From NCBI GenBank assembly GCA_963920765.1, contig OY987244.1, forward strand, positions 28,624,358 to 28,688,357: DNA of 64,000 nt. The letters run 5' to 3'. Positions within the stretch are counted from its first letter, which is position 1. Each line of letters starts with the position of its first letter. The notes under the pieces were generated by a model, which did not search any database, was not told where the DNA came from, and saw only the letters and a list, made by a program, of their open reading frames with translations. Both the position numbers and the translations under genes were made by a program. This DNA comes from Ulota crispa. Taxonomy: Eukaryota; Streptophyta; Bryopsida; Orthotrichales; Orthotrichaceae. Below are positions 33,166 through 45,912 of this stretch, piece after piece.

Positions 33166-34010
33166 TCCGAGAGAGTGTTGGGTGAAGCAGCAATGAAGAA
33201 CATGTTTCACGTCTGAGGTATGTACACCCATACCTGAGCGTTTAAGGGTTTAGGGTACCGCAAGGTCTCGCAAAATTTTAAGAAAAAAATCTGTACGATG
33301 AGCCTCAGTCTCAACACTGTATCATGGAACATCATTTTTGTGGAAAAAAGTATCGTAGAATGTTTTGTATTAAAGGCAAAGTTACAGCTCATAGGACATT
33401 AACGGCAACTGTAGACTAACGTTGAAACTATTTGGATGTGTTCATGTAACAGCACTTGACGGTCCCAGTCCCAACTCTCCCAAATCACCTTAACAGCTGA
33501 CATGTGGCAAGACTCGCTTGTGCAGGTAGCATTCACAACTCCACTTTGGGTTCAAGAGTGATGGGTGAAAACATAGCCTGTGGCATTAAGGAGCGCTTGG
33601 AATTGGGTGTTCATACCTTATTATCTTGGATCTGGCATGACATCACAGCAAGGCTAAGGGTTCACAAATTTCAAGTCCAGACAAAGTAGATGAAGGAAAC
33701 ACCAACCGAGCATGCCTGTTGACAGGAATGACGGAACTAAACGGGGGACTGGTATTTTCAATTAGCCCACCATCACAGTTTGTTTGCTGTTTTGTAAATA
33801 GAAATTGGATCAACCAGCGATATGCTCCAAGATTCTGAGTGGTGTCTGCCCTTCTGCTGTTGCCATGGTCCAGTAGACTTTCCTTATAGTTGCTCTCTTT
33901 CTGATGCTTTGTTGTCAAATAGAGCTGCAACATATGACCGGATACTTGAATCTTGCATCTGTGGAGGACAATGCTTTGGATGAGATAGATTGGCTGAATC
34001 ACGGACCCAG
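33166..34010 (+). other. 3' region of kinase gene 2 with conserved exon-like segment
   Basis: 33166-33600 is not conserved with the other copies. 33610-34010 is the shared kinase 3' block, ending in a TAG acceptor (33920-33922) and an open segment 33923-34009 (ELQHMTGYLNLASVE, then DNALDEIDWL), the best-preserved version of the three. Confidence 0.5.
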
Positions 34011-36835
34011 TAAGGCTCGGTTCACTCTAGAGACCGGGCAAAATTATCTCAAATTTTTAGACGAAATTATCTCAAACCAAAATTATCTCAAAAAGTCATT
34101 GATTGAAATATCAGTTTTGTGCATTGCTGTGTTCACACTTAGGGTTTGTCCAATACTTTAACTTGTCAAGTCACCAACCAATATAATCACTTTAGTGGAC
34201 AAGGTAGCAAAGTTTTGGGGCTTGCAGCCAGGGTGTCTCTAAACTTGTCTGGTAGATGAATACTCTTGTTTTGTTGGAATGTTCTTCTTCAACACTCTTG
34301 CTTGGTTGCAATGTTCTTCCTCAATGTTCTTTTGCAATATCAAAACCCTTGCATGTATATGGCGCGCTTTCTTTTTGTGCAATTCAAGTTTTTTGTGCTC
34401 TCTTTGTGCTTTCTCTGTGTTGTCTTGTGTGGTGCTTGTAAGTGAAATAAATGGAGTCCTTTTATCAACGTAGTAGGGAAGGTGAAAGGTGCAACAAGTA
34501 TAATAGGTTCATTTGATGAAGAAGGTTCAAAGGGAGGACCAGATTGGGAGGATCATTGGGTTGTTGATTTGATTCATCTATGAAGAACCATGCACAAGAA
34601 TGAAAAAGCTCAATTTTTTTTTCCATGCTGTTTGAATTTAGGATTGTTTTTGTTCTTTGTATTTTTATGTATTTTTTTAATTTGTTATTATTTATTTGCT
34701 TAGCTCAAAATGAAGGCTTCTTTGAGGTTGTTAGCTAATTTTTTAACTCAAAATTAGGGCATTTTTTGGATTGTAACATGTCATTTTACCAAAAAATAGA
34801 GCAACATTTAATGTAAATGAAATGAAAGTTTTTTGTAAGCTGTATTATAAAGAAATAATGTATTTGCATAATTCACTAGATGCTTGAGATGGACAGCGCT
34901 ACTTGGAGAGCATAAAATAGTGAATCATGAGCAAGGATTCACGATTTTGTAAGTAGGAATGAATTCTAAACTCAAAATCAATGAAAGAACAAAAAGAATA
35001 TGTTAGTTTAAAATGCACAATTATGAGACCCTATGTACAAGATTGTAGGTAGAATTTTTTATTTTGACAATAAATCTTGACTCACAGCTCACAGCTCAAG
35101 ACTTACGGATCCCCACTCATAAAATAGCATTCCCTTGTTTAAAATCATTAATAAAGAAATTTTCATGAAATTCATACAACATTCAAGCTTTATTTGTATT
35201 ATGCAATGTTTTGTTATTGATGTCAAATTGATGTAATTATTTGTTTTCATTGATGTAGGAGTGGATAATTGGGTCCAATTGCATACTAAGCTTGTAGTTG
35301 CATGTCCAAATTTCAATTGCAATAATGATGTTTTGTAGGAAGACATAGAAAAATATATATGATGATTATAAATCTAATTATGATGTCAATGGTGTTAGTG
35401 GTAATGGTAGAGCTTCCAAGTGCAAATGGTATGCACTTGTGGAATGATAGTTACATGCATGAGAGAGTCAATGTTATGAAGCATCCCCTCAATATGTTTA
35501 TGTTTTGGCCTATTTTGCCGTTCAAAGAACTTTGCATAAACTAGAGTATAATTTGCATTTTCTTGCCTTTTTTTGGTAAATTTTTTTGTATAAAAATTCA
35601 TGGTTTTCCATGAAATTTGATTGAAGAAAATTGGTGATGAATTTTGAGACTTGATTGCCTAAATATGTAGGAAACATCCACATGCACCTTTTTCATGTTG
35701 AAATAAATATTATTAAGTGACACTATCTAAAAAGAAATTTAAGTGAAATCAATGTGGGGGTGTGGTAGGACCAAAATTGAGAAATATTCAATGTTCAACT
35801 AGAAAGTTAGTACATGATTACATGAATAGCCATAACTAGTTGAACATGTAACACTTGTACATTGACATATATTCTAGTGTATATTTGATAGAGGTTGTCA
35901 ATCCATTTTTGCATTGACATTTATACTAGAAACGTTGTTTGACACTTTACCAAAATGAGCTTAATTGTAAAAACAATTTCCACTTTTGGATCCATTCATT
36001 ACCATGTCATATTCAGCTAGTGCAATTTGACAACATTCTATTCAGTAAATAAATAAAATTTAGACTAGAGCTTAGTTTTCTTATTCAAAATCCATTCTAT
36101 ATTCTCATAGTCACAATTTGTAATATTCTAAGAAAGTTACAATGACATATGACAGTGTCCTCAACATCTTTTCTAAAGTGCATGATTCCAAAAAAAAAGG
36201 TTGACATTGTCTCATGTAAAACCTTATTTTCAAAAAAATGTGCAACTCAATACAATAGCATGCAATTTTTGTGTTCTAGTATTGTTTGATGATTATGGAA
36301 AGGTTCTGATAGCAAGAAAAATCCAACATGTTACACATGCCACCATATGGTTCACAAAAGTTTTGAAAGAGTTATGTATCTAGTCAAGACTACTTTAGTT
36401 TTATGATGAATTGTACCTACCAACAAAAAAAACATAACTAGTTATATAGTGCATGACACTTGTAACCAACAACTATTGGTCAAACAAGAAATACTAAAGC
36501 ACAACACATATACTCATTAGCTCAAAAGTAATTTCACCACTAAGTGGGACAAACTCGTCATCTTAGTGGACTTAATTTTTTTGATAACTTTTTTTTGACA
36601 AAGCCTTAAGCTAACCACTTGAATTGGGAGTTGTTGGTTACTTATAATTGTCATGCACCATATCTCCTTAAAGATAGAGTGCACTTTTAAAGTTTTTTTA
36701 ATGCCCATCTATAGTCAATATAAAAATTACACTCTTACACTTGTCAAAATTGAGATGTCATAAAAGTAGTGCACCAAACTAGTTTTCAAATGACAAGAAT
36801 TAAAAAATTACATGATCAAGTTTGTATTGAAAACA
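34011..36835. other. No gene recognised
   Basis: A long AT-rich stretch. 34255-34335 has a decayed ~40 bp internal repeat ('ttggaatgttcttcttcaac', 'ttgcaatgttcttcctcaat') that makes two overlapping open frames. Other frames have no family resemblance. No RNA gene was identified. Confidence 0.5.
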
Positions 36836-37086
36836 CCATATCCATTAAAATGAGAGATTGGGCACCTCTCAAAATAACCATGTTGATCTTGACCTAAATT
36901 TGCAATTTTCATTAAAAGTAGAGTTTTTAGCTAAATTGACATAAAAAATTCTAATTTTAGGTCAATTTTGAAAAGTTTTATTGCAATTTAGCTCAATTTG
37001 AGCTAAATTGCAATAAAGCCTTTTGTCAAATTTCCCTTCAATTACCTCTCAATTCAATGGAAATCTCCCAATTTAATGAATATGGT
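36836..37086 (+). mobile_element. MITE family I, copy 1
   Basis: Ends 'accatatccattaaaatgag' and 'ttaatgaatatggtg' are inverted matches, and the centre carries the palindromic words 'tttagctcaatttgagctaa'. A second copy lies at 38150-38425 in opposite orientation with the same subterminal words ('gagattgggcacctctcaaa' / 'gggaggtgcccaatctccc'). Confidence 0.65.
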
Positions 37087-38149
37087 GTTTGAAGTGAGTT
37101 CAAATTTTCAATAACTCTCATTGCAAATAGAGAACAGCATTGGAAACACTATGTTATTGTGTAAACAGTAGGGCAGCTTTCTATGAGGGGCCCAACCCAA
37201 TTTGGAGTTGGCTCAATTTATGATCCAATGAGTCATTGATCCAATCAATGTTGTGGTTGCGTTTCAATATAAAACCCTATAGGCCTAGTTGACAGCCCTA
37301 TCCACATAATCAAGCAATCCCAATGGTCCATCTTGGTAGTCCTTAAAATTGTCAAACAAACCTGCCATAATGAAAGCACAGGTCTAATATACGTACCATT
37401 GGTTAACTTAATTAAAAATTTACTCAAAAAAGGCAAACAAAGTTTAAAACCATTTTTCAGAACCAAACAATTTTTACATGGGAAATCAAAGGATTTCAAA
37501 GGAAATTTGAAAAAGCAAACTCAATGTTTTGAAGAATGATGATCAATAATCGTCAATACTCTGAATCTACTATTTACTTATGGCATATATAGTAACCTTC
37601 AAAGTATATACAACATTGGCAGAATCTAAATTCGGCATCAAATTCAATACTCCTCTCTTTTTTCAAGAAATTTCACTCCAAATCACAACTTAAAGTGCTC
37701 CAAATCACAATTTTTTTTTCGAACTTGAGAGTTTTTGGGACCAACGCATAAGCCCTTTAGAAAAATGAAGTGTAGTGATAAGAGGGGCTGAGAGGGGAGG
37801 TTGGATGGGATTAGGATTTGTCACCCGTTATATGCATGACAACTGTGCAAACGCAAAGCACCGGTGGAGTTGGACATTGGCGTGATGGCTACCACATCGC
37901 AACCAATGTGAACCCACCTAGATGCCCTGGCGTTTTGCAAGAAGTGAGCGTCTAACAACAAGGCTAGCATTATGGTGCTGTGCTGCAGCTTTGCCTCCAA
38001 GACAAGACCCAAGTTTGGATTCTTTAGCTAGAAGCACAACTAGAAAGTGACACAAGAAAAAGGCCAAAATTCATGTATGGGAGACGTGAAAACGAGGGAA
38101 ATTCATGTTATGAATATTTTCCCTAAATTGTGTCCTCCATTATGGAGGA
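37087..38149. other. No gene recognised; small GC-richer patch
   Basis: 37795-38010 is GC-richer than its surroundings and has a 63-codon minus-strand frame (MGLVLEAKLQHSTIML at its start) of unknown family. It lies just outside the gene-fragment cluster on its left and might be another captured piece. The rest is AT-rich without signals. Confidence 0.4.
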
Positions 38150-38425
38150 ATATTTAATCAAATGGGAGTTTTCCATTGAAATGAGAGGTAATGTAAAGGA
38201 AAGTTGACGAAAGGTTTCATGTCAATTCAACTCAATTTGAGCTGAATTGACATAATACTTTTCAGATTTTATCTAAATTTAGAAGGTTTTACTGCAATGT
38301 AGGTCAAGTTGACCTAAATTGCAATAAAACCTTTCAAAACTAACTTGGAATTGAAAAAATTTATATCTCCTTTGGTTATTTTGGGAGGTGCCCAATCTCC
38401 CATTTTACCAATTATGAGGTTCATA
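38150..38425 (-). mobile_element. MITE family I, copy 2
   Basis: Inverted relative to copy 1. It has the same central palindromes ('aactcaatttgagctgaatt', 'gtaggtcaagttgacctaaa') and a similar length, and is non-coding. Confidence 0.6.
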
Positions 38426-39281
38426 CGAGGGTTCATACATGAATTTTGTCATTTTTCATATGTGGAATTGGAGCTCATGCTAGACTTGCTCCATGCCTCC
38501 ATCCATGGATTTTGCACATATTCTATGTATGAATTTTAGACAATATCCATAGTTGAAGTTTCATTGAATTCTAGCATTGAAAATTAGAACATTTGTGTAC
38601 ATGGAAATGCATAATTTTCTTCACAACAAATTGCACAATTTTAGAAGGCAAAATTTGAACACTTTTATTGCATGAAAAGAGTACATGTAACTCTACTTTA
38701 ACTCTAAGCTAATTCTATGCATTTTTTACTACAAAATCTGCCTATACGTCTATCCACCAAATGCAATAGTGAACTCCTTCTAAAAGCCAAGTTCAACTTT
38801 TGATTCTAGTGGTATCCTGTAGAATAAAAAAAGAGGCCAAGATTGGCAATCTCATGATCCACATCTTCAATTCCAACTTGCACATAATCACAGATATGGT
38901 GACTATGGCTTCAAGGTGTTTGAGTAGTCCAAGATTGAATTGAGGTTAGGAACATCTTTTTAGATAGGTTTTAGATATTTGCAAATAGATAGAAGAAAAT
39001 TGATGACATCGCCCATACCATATTCTAATAGGGAAAATTGAGCACATTTGTATACAACTATCACCACTAATCTAAGCAAAGATATTGCAAATTTGAATGA
39101 TTATTGAAGTCATACAATTATTGAAACCACACAAGCCATACCCCAATTTGTCAATAGTCTTCTGCACGTAATTTGTAGCAACAAACAACCCTTCAGTGAT
39201 GACAAATAGACAAAACATTTGTAACCAAGGCCGTGAAACATGCTTTGAATGACGCCTTAGAAAAGAGAATCCAGAAAGAAT
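38426..39281. other. Left flank of the gene-fragment cluster; decayed
   Basis: The minus strand may hold more decayed trehalose-phosphate-synthase sequence (for example a 'RHF'-like stretch near 39255 in a shifted frame), but I cannot assign residues with confidence. No clear element terminus was found here. Confidence 0.35.
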
Positions 39282-40192
39282 ATACCCGAGGAAGTCGGCT
39301 TTGAGCAGAGCCTTCAAAATCCTAGATTGTCCAGACAAAGTTCTGTAGATCTCCAAAGACGGGTATGGCGTGTATATAAAGAAATCCCATTTAATGTGTG
39401 AGTTCATCTCTTTCAAGTACTTCGGATGGCCCTTGAAATGATAGTCATGACACCAAATGAAATCCCCTTTATGGTATTGTGGCAAAAACAAAACACAATG
39501 ATAGAGAACAACTTCCAAAAGTGTTGTAAATAGCTTTGATTTCCTCTCCTAGACTAACCCTTGCAAATTATTTGTTCATAAACTTGGTTGAAATGATTAA
39601 CACAACTTAGCTTAAATTGCTTAATATGTACAATCAATCATCTTTGAATACTAATAAGGATGTATTGCTCTTATTCACTTTCAAATTGCGTATCAAAGCT
39701 TTTTGTTTCATCCAGCGTGACAGAGTTCAGGTTAGTAAGGTGGTGAAAGAGCAGCCTCAAAATCAAATTACAAAAGCCATTGTGGTACAAGGCTAGGGTG
39801 CAAATGTCCAAAAACAAAGGTATACATCCCTGACATTTAAAATGATGCCAAGTAGAAAGTTAAATCCTATAAGATTTTAATCACCAAAAGTAGCCACCAA
39901 TGTTGCATTCGTTAGTTTACAAAATGAACAAAACTAAACAAAAGAGAAAGATCCCATCTAATCTATTCTAATTGGACATGAATAGCCGTGCGTAATCAAC
40001 ACCATTTGCATATTAGGTAATGAAAAACAATTATTTCTTTTCATGTAGTGTTTTCCAAAGACTCACCCAAGGTACCAGCGCTTCTCTCAACGATTCTTGT
40101 CCATCTTCATCGTTCACGGTGATTCCCGCCCATCCAACCCACTTTGTGTTTGCCTTTGACTTAGCACTTGCAACAAAAACTCCGCTTGGTTC
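39282..40192 (-). pseudogene. Trehalose-6-phosphate synthase relic, three exon pieces with introns
   Basis: Three minus-strand pieces read, in order, like consecutive parts of the glucosyltransferase (TPS) domain that makes trehalose-6-phosphate from UDP-glucose and glucose-6-phosphate. 40192-40067 reads KWVGWAGITVNDEDGQ and ends at a GTGAGT donor. 39830-39679 has CIPLFLD and YHNGFCN and starts after a CAG acceptor. 39470-39282 reads GDFIWCHDYHFKGHPKYLKE, then TPYPSLEIYRTLSG and LLKADFLGY, matching the family's WCHDYHL and TPFPSSEIYRTLP motifs. The plant AtTPS1-like class fits best. In-frame stops, altered motif residues and missing flanking exons show that it is dead. Retained introns rule out a processed retrocopy. 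It continues in the same orientation as the ABC relic at 40394-40885. Confidence 0.85.
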
Positions 40193-40393
40193 CATCATTT
40201 TCCCTTAACAACTAATCAACCCCAGACTGAAAAACTAAGGACTCATAACCAACTTGAAAAACCACATTGTAAGACTACAAAATTCAAATGAAGCTGATGG
40301 TATATGTCATAAGGATTTGTGAAGAACATCACATACATTGATCCAAAAATGAAAAAAAAAAGAACTCAAAAAAATAGTCTAAATAACACTCAC

Positions 40394-40885
40394 CAGAATT
40401 TGATGCATACCCCAAAGTAGCCCTTTTAAAAAAGCTCTTGGAATATCCACACACTGTTTCTTTCCACCACTAAGTTGTCAAGAATAAACCTAGCAACAAT
40501 CATAAATTATTCCAGAGGTTATTCAACCATTTAAAGTTCTCCAAGAGTGATGAAGAAAAACACCAAATAAGTGATTCTCTAACTAAGGGACAGAATATTC
40601 ACTTTCAACCTTTGTTCTCCCACCATGGTTGAATATCCATCTGGCATTCCAAGACTTGCGTCATAAAGCCTCTGCAACAAAAGTTGAGCATTTCATGTTA
40701 ACACCCTCCTAAACAAAACCAAAGATCAATGTATTAAGCCATCAATTGTATGGAAAAAATAGTAAAGGAATTGGTTTCAAACCACTAGCTTTACGGCTTT
40801 ACATGACTTGTTATGTGTGGCATTAGGCTGACCATACGCAATATTTTGCATATTGGTGTTAGTGAACAAGACATGCTCATGGTCA
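40394..40885 (-). pseudogene. ABCB-type (ATM/HMT-like) ABC transporter relic, three exon pieces
   Basis: Three minus-strand pieces read like the nucleotide-binding domain of a B-family ABC transporter. 40885-40789 has VLFTNTNMQNIAYGQPNAT (Q-loop region; family form LFNDTI..NIAYGRP). 40671-40603 starts after a TTGCAG acceptor and reads MPDGYSTMVGEQRLK (family GERGLK). 40473-40394 has LSGGKKQCVDIPRAFLK, the C-loop/signature (family LSGGEKQRVAIARAFLK), and ends at a GTGAGT donor. The MPDGYSTMVGERGLK context is typical of mitochondrial half-transporters (ATM type). Walker A and Walker B are missing, and the signature carries substitutions, so it is a dead fragment. The intron positions are kept. 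Confidence 0.82.
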
Positions 40886-41141
40886 AACAAACTTCAAATT
40901 GAACACTGATCAACGTCAAACAAAATTGAATTTATTGAAATACCCAGTAACTTGCGATGCATATATACAGTGTTTTTAAAAATAATCACCACAGCATTTT
41001 GCAAGAAATCCTACACAACAAATGAAACCCACTAGTTTTGATAAAAACTTTAAGCTGTTAACATTTTTAGTAGAGTGAACAATTAGAAAAGAAGGTAATT
41101 GCAATCTAGCTAGATGTCAATAAAAAGTTATATCAATGTTT
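40886..41141. other. Spacer inside the gene-fragment cluster
   Basis: AT-rich sequence between the ABC relic and the unassigned fragment. No Walker A (GxxGxGKS) segment is visible on the minus strand where the preceding ABC exon would be expected. Confidence 0.4.
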
Positions 41142-41408
41142 TCAAATCACTTGAGGCAATACTGCTCCAATGTTTTGGAGTGTTTTTTTTCTACAAAGCT
41201 TGCAACATGAATCCTTATCGTCTATGGTGTCCACATAATCACATGACTCATATTTTCTAGGTTTTGCCGCTCTTTTTTTTGCATTTGTTCCAGTTGTACT
41301 ACTCACTGAACTTGCACGAGACAACTGCATGCTGTTCATAGCGGACAAAAGAGTTTCAACATTGTTGTCGTCCTCCAACATCGACGCACACGCGATTTCA
41401 TTCTTCAT
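41142..41408 (-). pseudogene. Unassigned coding-like fragment with a CxxC motif
   Basis: An ATG-started frame of 88 codons (MKNEIACASMLEDDNNVETL at its start). It has an acidic, Ser-rich N-half, then a basic KKRAAKPRKYESCDYVD stretch and CCKLCRKK, which could be half of a zinc-binding motif. Base and codon use are more gene-like than in neighbouring DNA. I do not recognise the family. It lies upstream of, and in the same orientation as, the ABC and TPS relics, and is cut off on its upstream side by the LTR-like element at 41464. It is probably the first exon of another captured or decayed gene. Confidence 0.4.
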
Positions 41409-43184
41409 CTTCAACCAAATTTGCAACAGGGTTTAATAAAAAGGTTGATTTTTTTGGACGCGTTGTCTTGATAGAAATTCTTCCATCATGTCGATACCCA
41501 TTATTTATCTATGTTTGTGTTAATTTCAATAAATCAACAGTAGAGACAAAAAAAAATAGTCGTGGTGAGAACCACGGTTTAATGATAACGCAATGGCCAT
41601 AGATTCCACGGCGCTGTACCGTCTTGTCACATAAACAGCTCAGGAGGAAAGGTAGCGTGTTGGCTAGGCCAATTTCTTGCCCCGCTAGCGTGCCAAGCCG
41701 TGGACCGTTATCATTGCTCGACGAGTCCGATTAGATGCAAATTTAGACCGGCAGGTGATTAAAGACGACGATTTCTTCAGCCAATGAAGTCCATGATTTG
41801 GCGACTGAAAACAAATGTTTGACGCTATTATATGCTTACAAGGGCACGTGACCACTTTACGGTAGTGCTTATTTTATATTTATTCTTTTTTATATATTTA
41901 TCTATGTGTTTTGGAAGGCTCATATATTTTGCCTTTGTTTAAATAAAAATACTAAGAATTTAGAAGTGAATTGAAAAAGTGTGAAAAAATAAAAAATTTA
42001 GTATCTATGGTCGAGTTAGGATTGAGAGGAGTATGGGCTGATGTGCTCAAACTCGTACCTTAGATAGGGTCAAAATGTAGTAGGAAAGATTCTTTAATAT
42101 GTTGAAGTTTAGTGTATGAGTGTTGGTTAGAAGAGAAGGAAAATCCAAAACTTTGAGGTGATAAAACTTTCTGTATAAATATTATTTTTAGTTTTTGAAA
42201 GATTTATTCCTTGTGTTTTTAACTTTCCAAAATGAATTTGCAAGCTTGATTTGAAATTGGGATGTAAAAGTTATGAGTGTTGAATTTTGAAGTTAAAAAG
42301 CAAAACTATGAAAACATGATGAGTCTTTGACAAGTTATAACTTATGATTTGTAAATCATTTTGCAACAAAATTTAGAGGGAATATTTATCTTGGTCTGAG
42401 CTTGCTAGAAAGTCATTAAACTTGTATTTTGGAATTTGGAAGAGAAAGTTATGGAGGTGTGAAGGATTAGAAGTGCCTGCCTTTTTGTTGGGAGAAGGCT
42501 AAAACTTTGAAGAGCTACAACTATTGGACAATATAAAATTTTGTTCTCAAATTTTTAGGAGTGATAAATTGTTGTCATAGTTTTTTGAATTGTCATCAAA
42601 TACTCTGTTTGAAGTTTGATTAAAGGATTTATAATGTGTAAAAGTTAGGAGGTTAGGTGTTTTCTAAAACATTAAAATCTAAAATTAGATTGACTAGAAT
42701 TTTTGGTAAGAATTTTAGATTGTTATGAAAATTTTAATAGTTGTAGCCAGTGTTATTATCTTTCTAAATTGATATCACGTTTGTGAAAAAGATGTATAGA
42801 ATAAAAATTATAGAGGTTTAAAGAGGCAATGTTTAGTTTGCAAGGAGGAAGTAGAGCTTTTATTTTGAATCCGCATAACTTTTGAATAATAGCTTAGATT
42901 GAGTTAAAATATACAGGAATGTTAGAAAGTTAGAAGGGCTTTTTAAAATGCTAATACATTTAGCATTTAGAGTTTTGATCCATCTGTGAAACTAGATAGA
43001 AGGTCGCAGCTTTTCTAGAGCTTGTTGATTTTGATTTTTCCGATTGTTTTTCTTAAAATATGAAGATTTGAAGACATAATGATTTGAAAATTTGAAAATA
43101 CGAAGATTTCAAAAGGAATGTTTTGGATTTATTTTTTATGTATGTATGGGATGTGGCTTTGTTACTTCTAGTCAGTCTTGGAGG

Positions 43185-43725
43185 TGTCAAGAACAGATTC
43201 AAGGACTAGAATAAAGTATGGACGCTACGAATCAAGACAAGAATACACAGAAATATTAGAACCAAGATTGGAGATGTATTTCAGATGATAGTGATACAAT
43301 GTAAGAGCAAGAGAAAAAGCTAAGGCTTGAAAGCCAAAGACTAAAGAGGCAAGATGAGTTGTTAAGACTGAAGAACTTGTCAGCCTCAACTTCTATATAT
43401 ATTCAAAAGTTGAGGCCTCAACCCTTTTAAAGGCTTCCAAACTTCTAGAAGCTTTCAAGCTACAAGCTCCCAATCATCTAGAAGTTTTTAAGCTTCTAAA
43501 AGCTTCCAGTCTTTTAGAAGCTTTCAAGGTTTTAGAAGCTTCTAACTTTCTAGAAGCTTCTAACTTTCTAGAAGCTTCTAACTTTATAGAAGCTTCCAAC
43601 CTTCTAGAAGCTTTCAAGATTTTTTATCTTCCTAAAACCTTCTAGAACCTTCTAATCTTTTAGATCTTTTTAATCCTTTAGAACCTCCTAGAATCTCCTA
43701 GGTTAATCCGTTTATATTCGTGACA
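43185..43725 (-). repeat. 3' LTR of the chromovirus (541 bp)
   Basis: TGTCA...TGACA ends. It contains a run of 'cttctagaagctt' palindromic units (43440-43620), more copies than in the other LTR, which accounts for the length difference. The inner neighbour at 43726-43742, read on the minus strand, is AGAAGAGGAGGTGA, a good polypurine tract that confirms the element's minus orientation. Confidence 0.9.
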
Positions 43726-43852
43726 TCACCTCCTCTTCTAGCTCTGAGATCCTTCGAGGAGTTCACGCTGTCGTTGTTTTTGGTTTCGATAGATGTTGGC
43801 AACGAAAATTTTGGATCTTCAAATGTGCGTTAATTAAATTTGAAGCTAGTTT

Positions 43853-43990
43853 CTACATAAGCTCACTAATTGGATATCTGCGCCAATAAACAAAATATTC
43901 AACTTGTCCTCTCTGAATCCATGAATCTAACATTTTCTTAACTTTATACTTTATGATATTATCTACTTTAACCCAAAGCGGCGGAGGTTG
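43853..43990 (-). pseudogene. Chromodomain at the pol C-terminus
   Basis: The minus strand reads KKMLDSWIQRGQVEYFVYWR, followed by RYPISEL and a stop, matching the chromodomain pattern (ILDSR..RG..EYLV.W.GYP) found after integrase in chromoviruses. Chromodomains of this kind are thought to guide integration to heterochromatin. Confidence 0.8.
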
Positions 43991-44249
43991 AATTCTTTTA
44001 GAAAAATTAGATTTTTTATAAATTTTCAAAAAAGAATCATGAAATATTGGATGTACCTTTATTAACGCTAGTAGTTGTAATTGATATGCAACAGCATTGA
44101 TTTGTTTTTCAATAACAAATGGTCCAATTTAACAATAATCAAGTTTATTGCTTGGACAAATTGTTTTGATGTTATGTCGCAGCAACTACACTTTATCACC
44201 AACTCAAAACTTTGGTAGTTTTTTTTTTCTTACATTGGTACAATCCTTA

Positions 44250-45170
44250 TAATGTATTTAAGCTTTCTTTAAATGAATTTGTATTATTGTATGTAATTCT
44301 TTTAAATGTCTTGCTGGATTCTCTGTTGTATGACTCTTCTCTTTCCAAGCTGGTAGCATATCAAATTTTGAGTAAAAGCTATAATTAGTATAAAATAGAA
44401 TCTCTTTAATTGATGTATATTTGCTGTTGTTGTATATAAACTCTGTAAGTGACAATAAAATTACCTAATTATTTTGTTGATAATTTATAGTGCACCTCAA
44501 ATATTGCTCCAAAATTTGATTTACGAGTTCAATTTATTCATTGATTTGAAAATAAAATGTTGATGGAGGTTTGAATTTCACTTGCAAAATCTTGAATAAT
44601 GACTGCCAAAATTTGGAAATGAACAAGGTTCTCTGTTTGATACAATGTCTTTTAGTAATTCATGATAACAATAAATATTATCGATAAAAGGCTTAGCTGT
44701 TTCTTATTTTGTAATTGTCTTTTTGTATGAAACAAAATGTATCATTTTTGAAAATCAATCGACTATTACGCAAATAGAATCAAATTTAGCCAAAATTGAT
44801 AAATCTATAATAAAATCCATTAAAAAAAATGATCATAATTGCTTTGACACTGGGAAAAGCTATAAAAGTCCGTACAGTTGATGTTGAGGATTCTTTAAAC
44901 AAGAACAAATATTGCAAGATAGTACAAAGTCTTTGATGGTCTTCTATATTTGAGGCCATCAAAAATCACAAGAAATAAGTTTTAACGTTTTATTGAATCT
45001 AAAGTGTCCAATGATTAGAAGATCGTAGCATGTTTGTATGACTTGAAGGCAATGTGATTTGTTAGGAATATAGAGGCGTTCTTTAAAATACAGACATTCT
45101 CCCTCAATCTTGAATTTACTAGAATCCTTCGTGGAGTTGATGAAGCGTTGTTTGATATTATGTACCAAAA
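44250..45170 (-). pseudogene. Integrase, fragmented
   Basis: The zinc-binding N-terminus is visible at 44959-45168 (GHFRFNKTLKLISCDF; family GHFG..KT...I...F). Parts of the catalytic core appear at about 44640-44860 (FDSICVIVD, FSKMIHFVS and IVSNREPCSF, the family IVSDRDPxF), with stop codons between. 44258-44455 carries SLTEFIYNNSKYTSIKE (family PLAEFAYNNS.H.S). The catalytic triad is incomplete. Confidence 0.82.
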
Positions 45171-45420
45171 CATCTGTATCAGAGGTTGCTTGGATTTGTT
45201 CAATGAAACTACAATCAACTGAAAACGAGATTTAAGCTGCTTGTAAAGGAAGGCGTTTAGGTTTCGAAAGCGTCGTCCGTTATTGGTCATATACTGCTTC
45301 TCCTTCCTTAAGCAAAAGGTTAGATCTTCTGGATAAAGCATCAGATAACCTTTGTAGTTTTCCAAGTCAATGTATAATATCAAAATCAAACCTGAATAGA
45401 GACATATTCTAACGTGCTTG

Positions 45421-45720
45421 TCAACGATTTAAAACACAAAGAGATATAAAATATTTGAAGTTCTTGTGATCCGTGTATATTGTCACTTGATATGCGGCAC
45501 CTTCAAGTAAATGACGCCATTTTTGAAAAGAATCCACAATAGCAAGTAATTCTTTACCATAGATTTCATAGTTCATCTCCGCGGCGTTGAATTTTTTTAA
45601 ACAAAAAGCAATTGAATGAAGTTTTTTGTCTTCTTCTTGCTGTAATAACATTGCGTCCAATGCAAAATCCGAAACATTTATTTCCATAAAGAAAGGCTTA
45701 GAAAAGTCTGGATAGACCAA
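45421..45720 (-). pseudogene. RNase H domain of the chromovirus
   Basis: A 99-codon frame with SDFALDAMLLQQ, NYEIYGKELLAIVDSFQKWR and YTDHKNFKYF, matching the Ty3/Gypsy RNase H pattern (SD.A.GAVL.Q, NY....KELLAIV.A...WR, TDHKNL.YF). Confidence 0.88.
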
Positions 45721-45912
45721 TATTGGAATTGTAATAAAAACTTGTTATAATGTTTGAAATGCCATGTCTTTTTTGGGACTCTACTCCAATTTATCTTTGC
45801 ATGTAAGCCATATAAGTGGAACAGCAATTTGAAAATAATTTTTGATGAAAATTCGATAGAAATTTGCAAAACAAAGAAAACACTAAACATTGCGTATTGT
45901 CTTTAGAATTGT

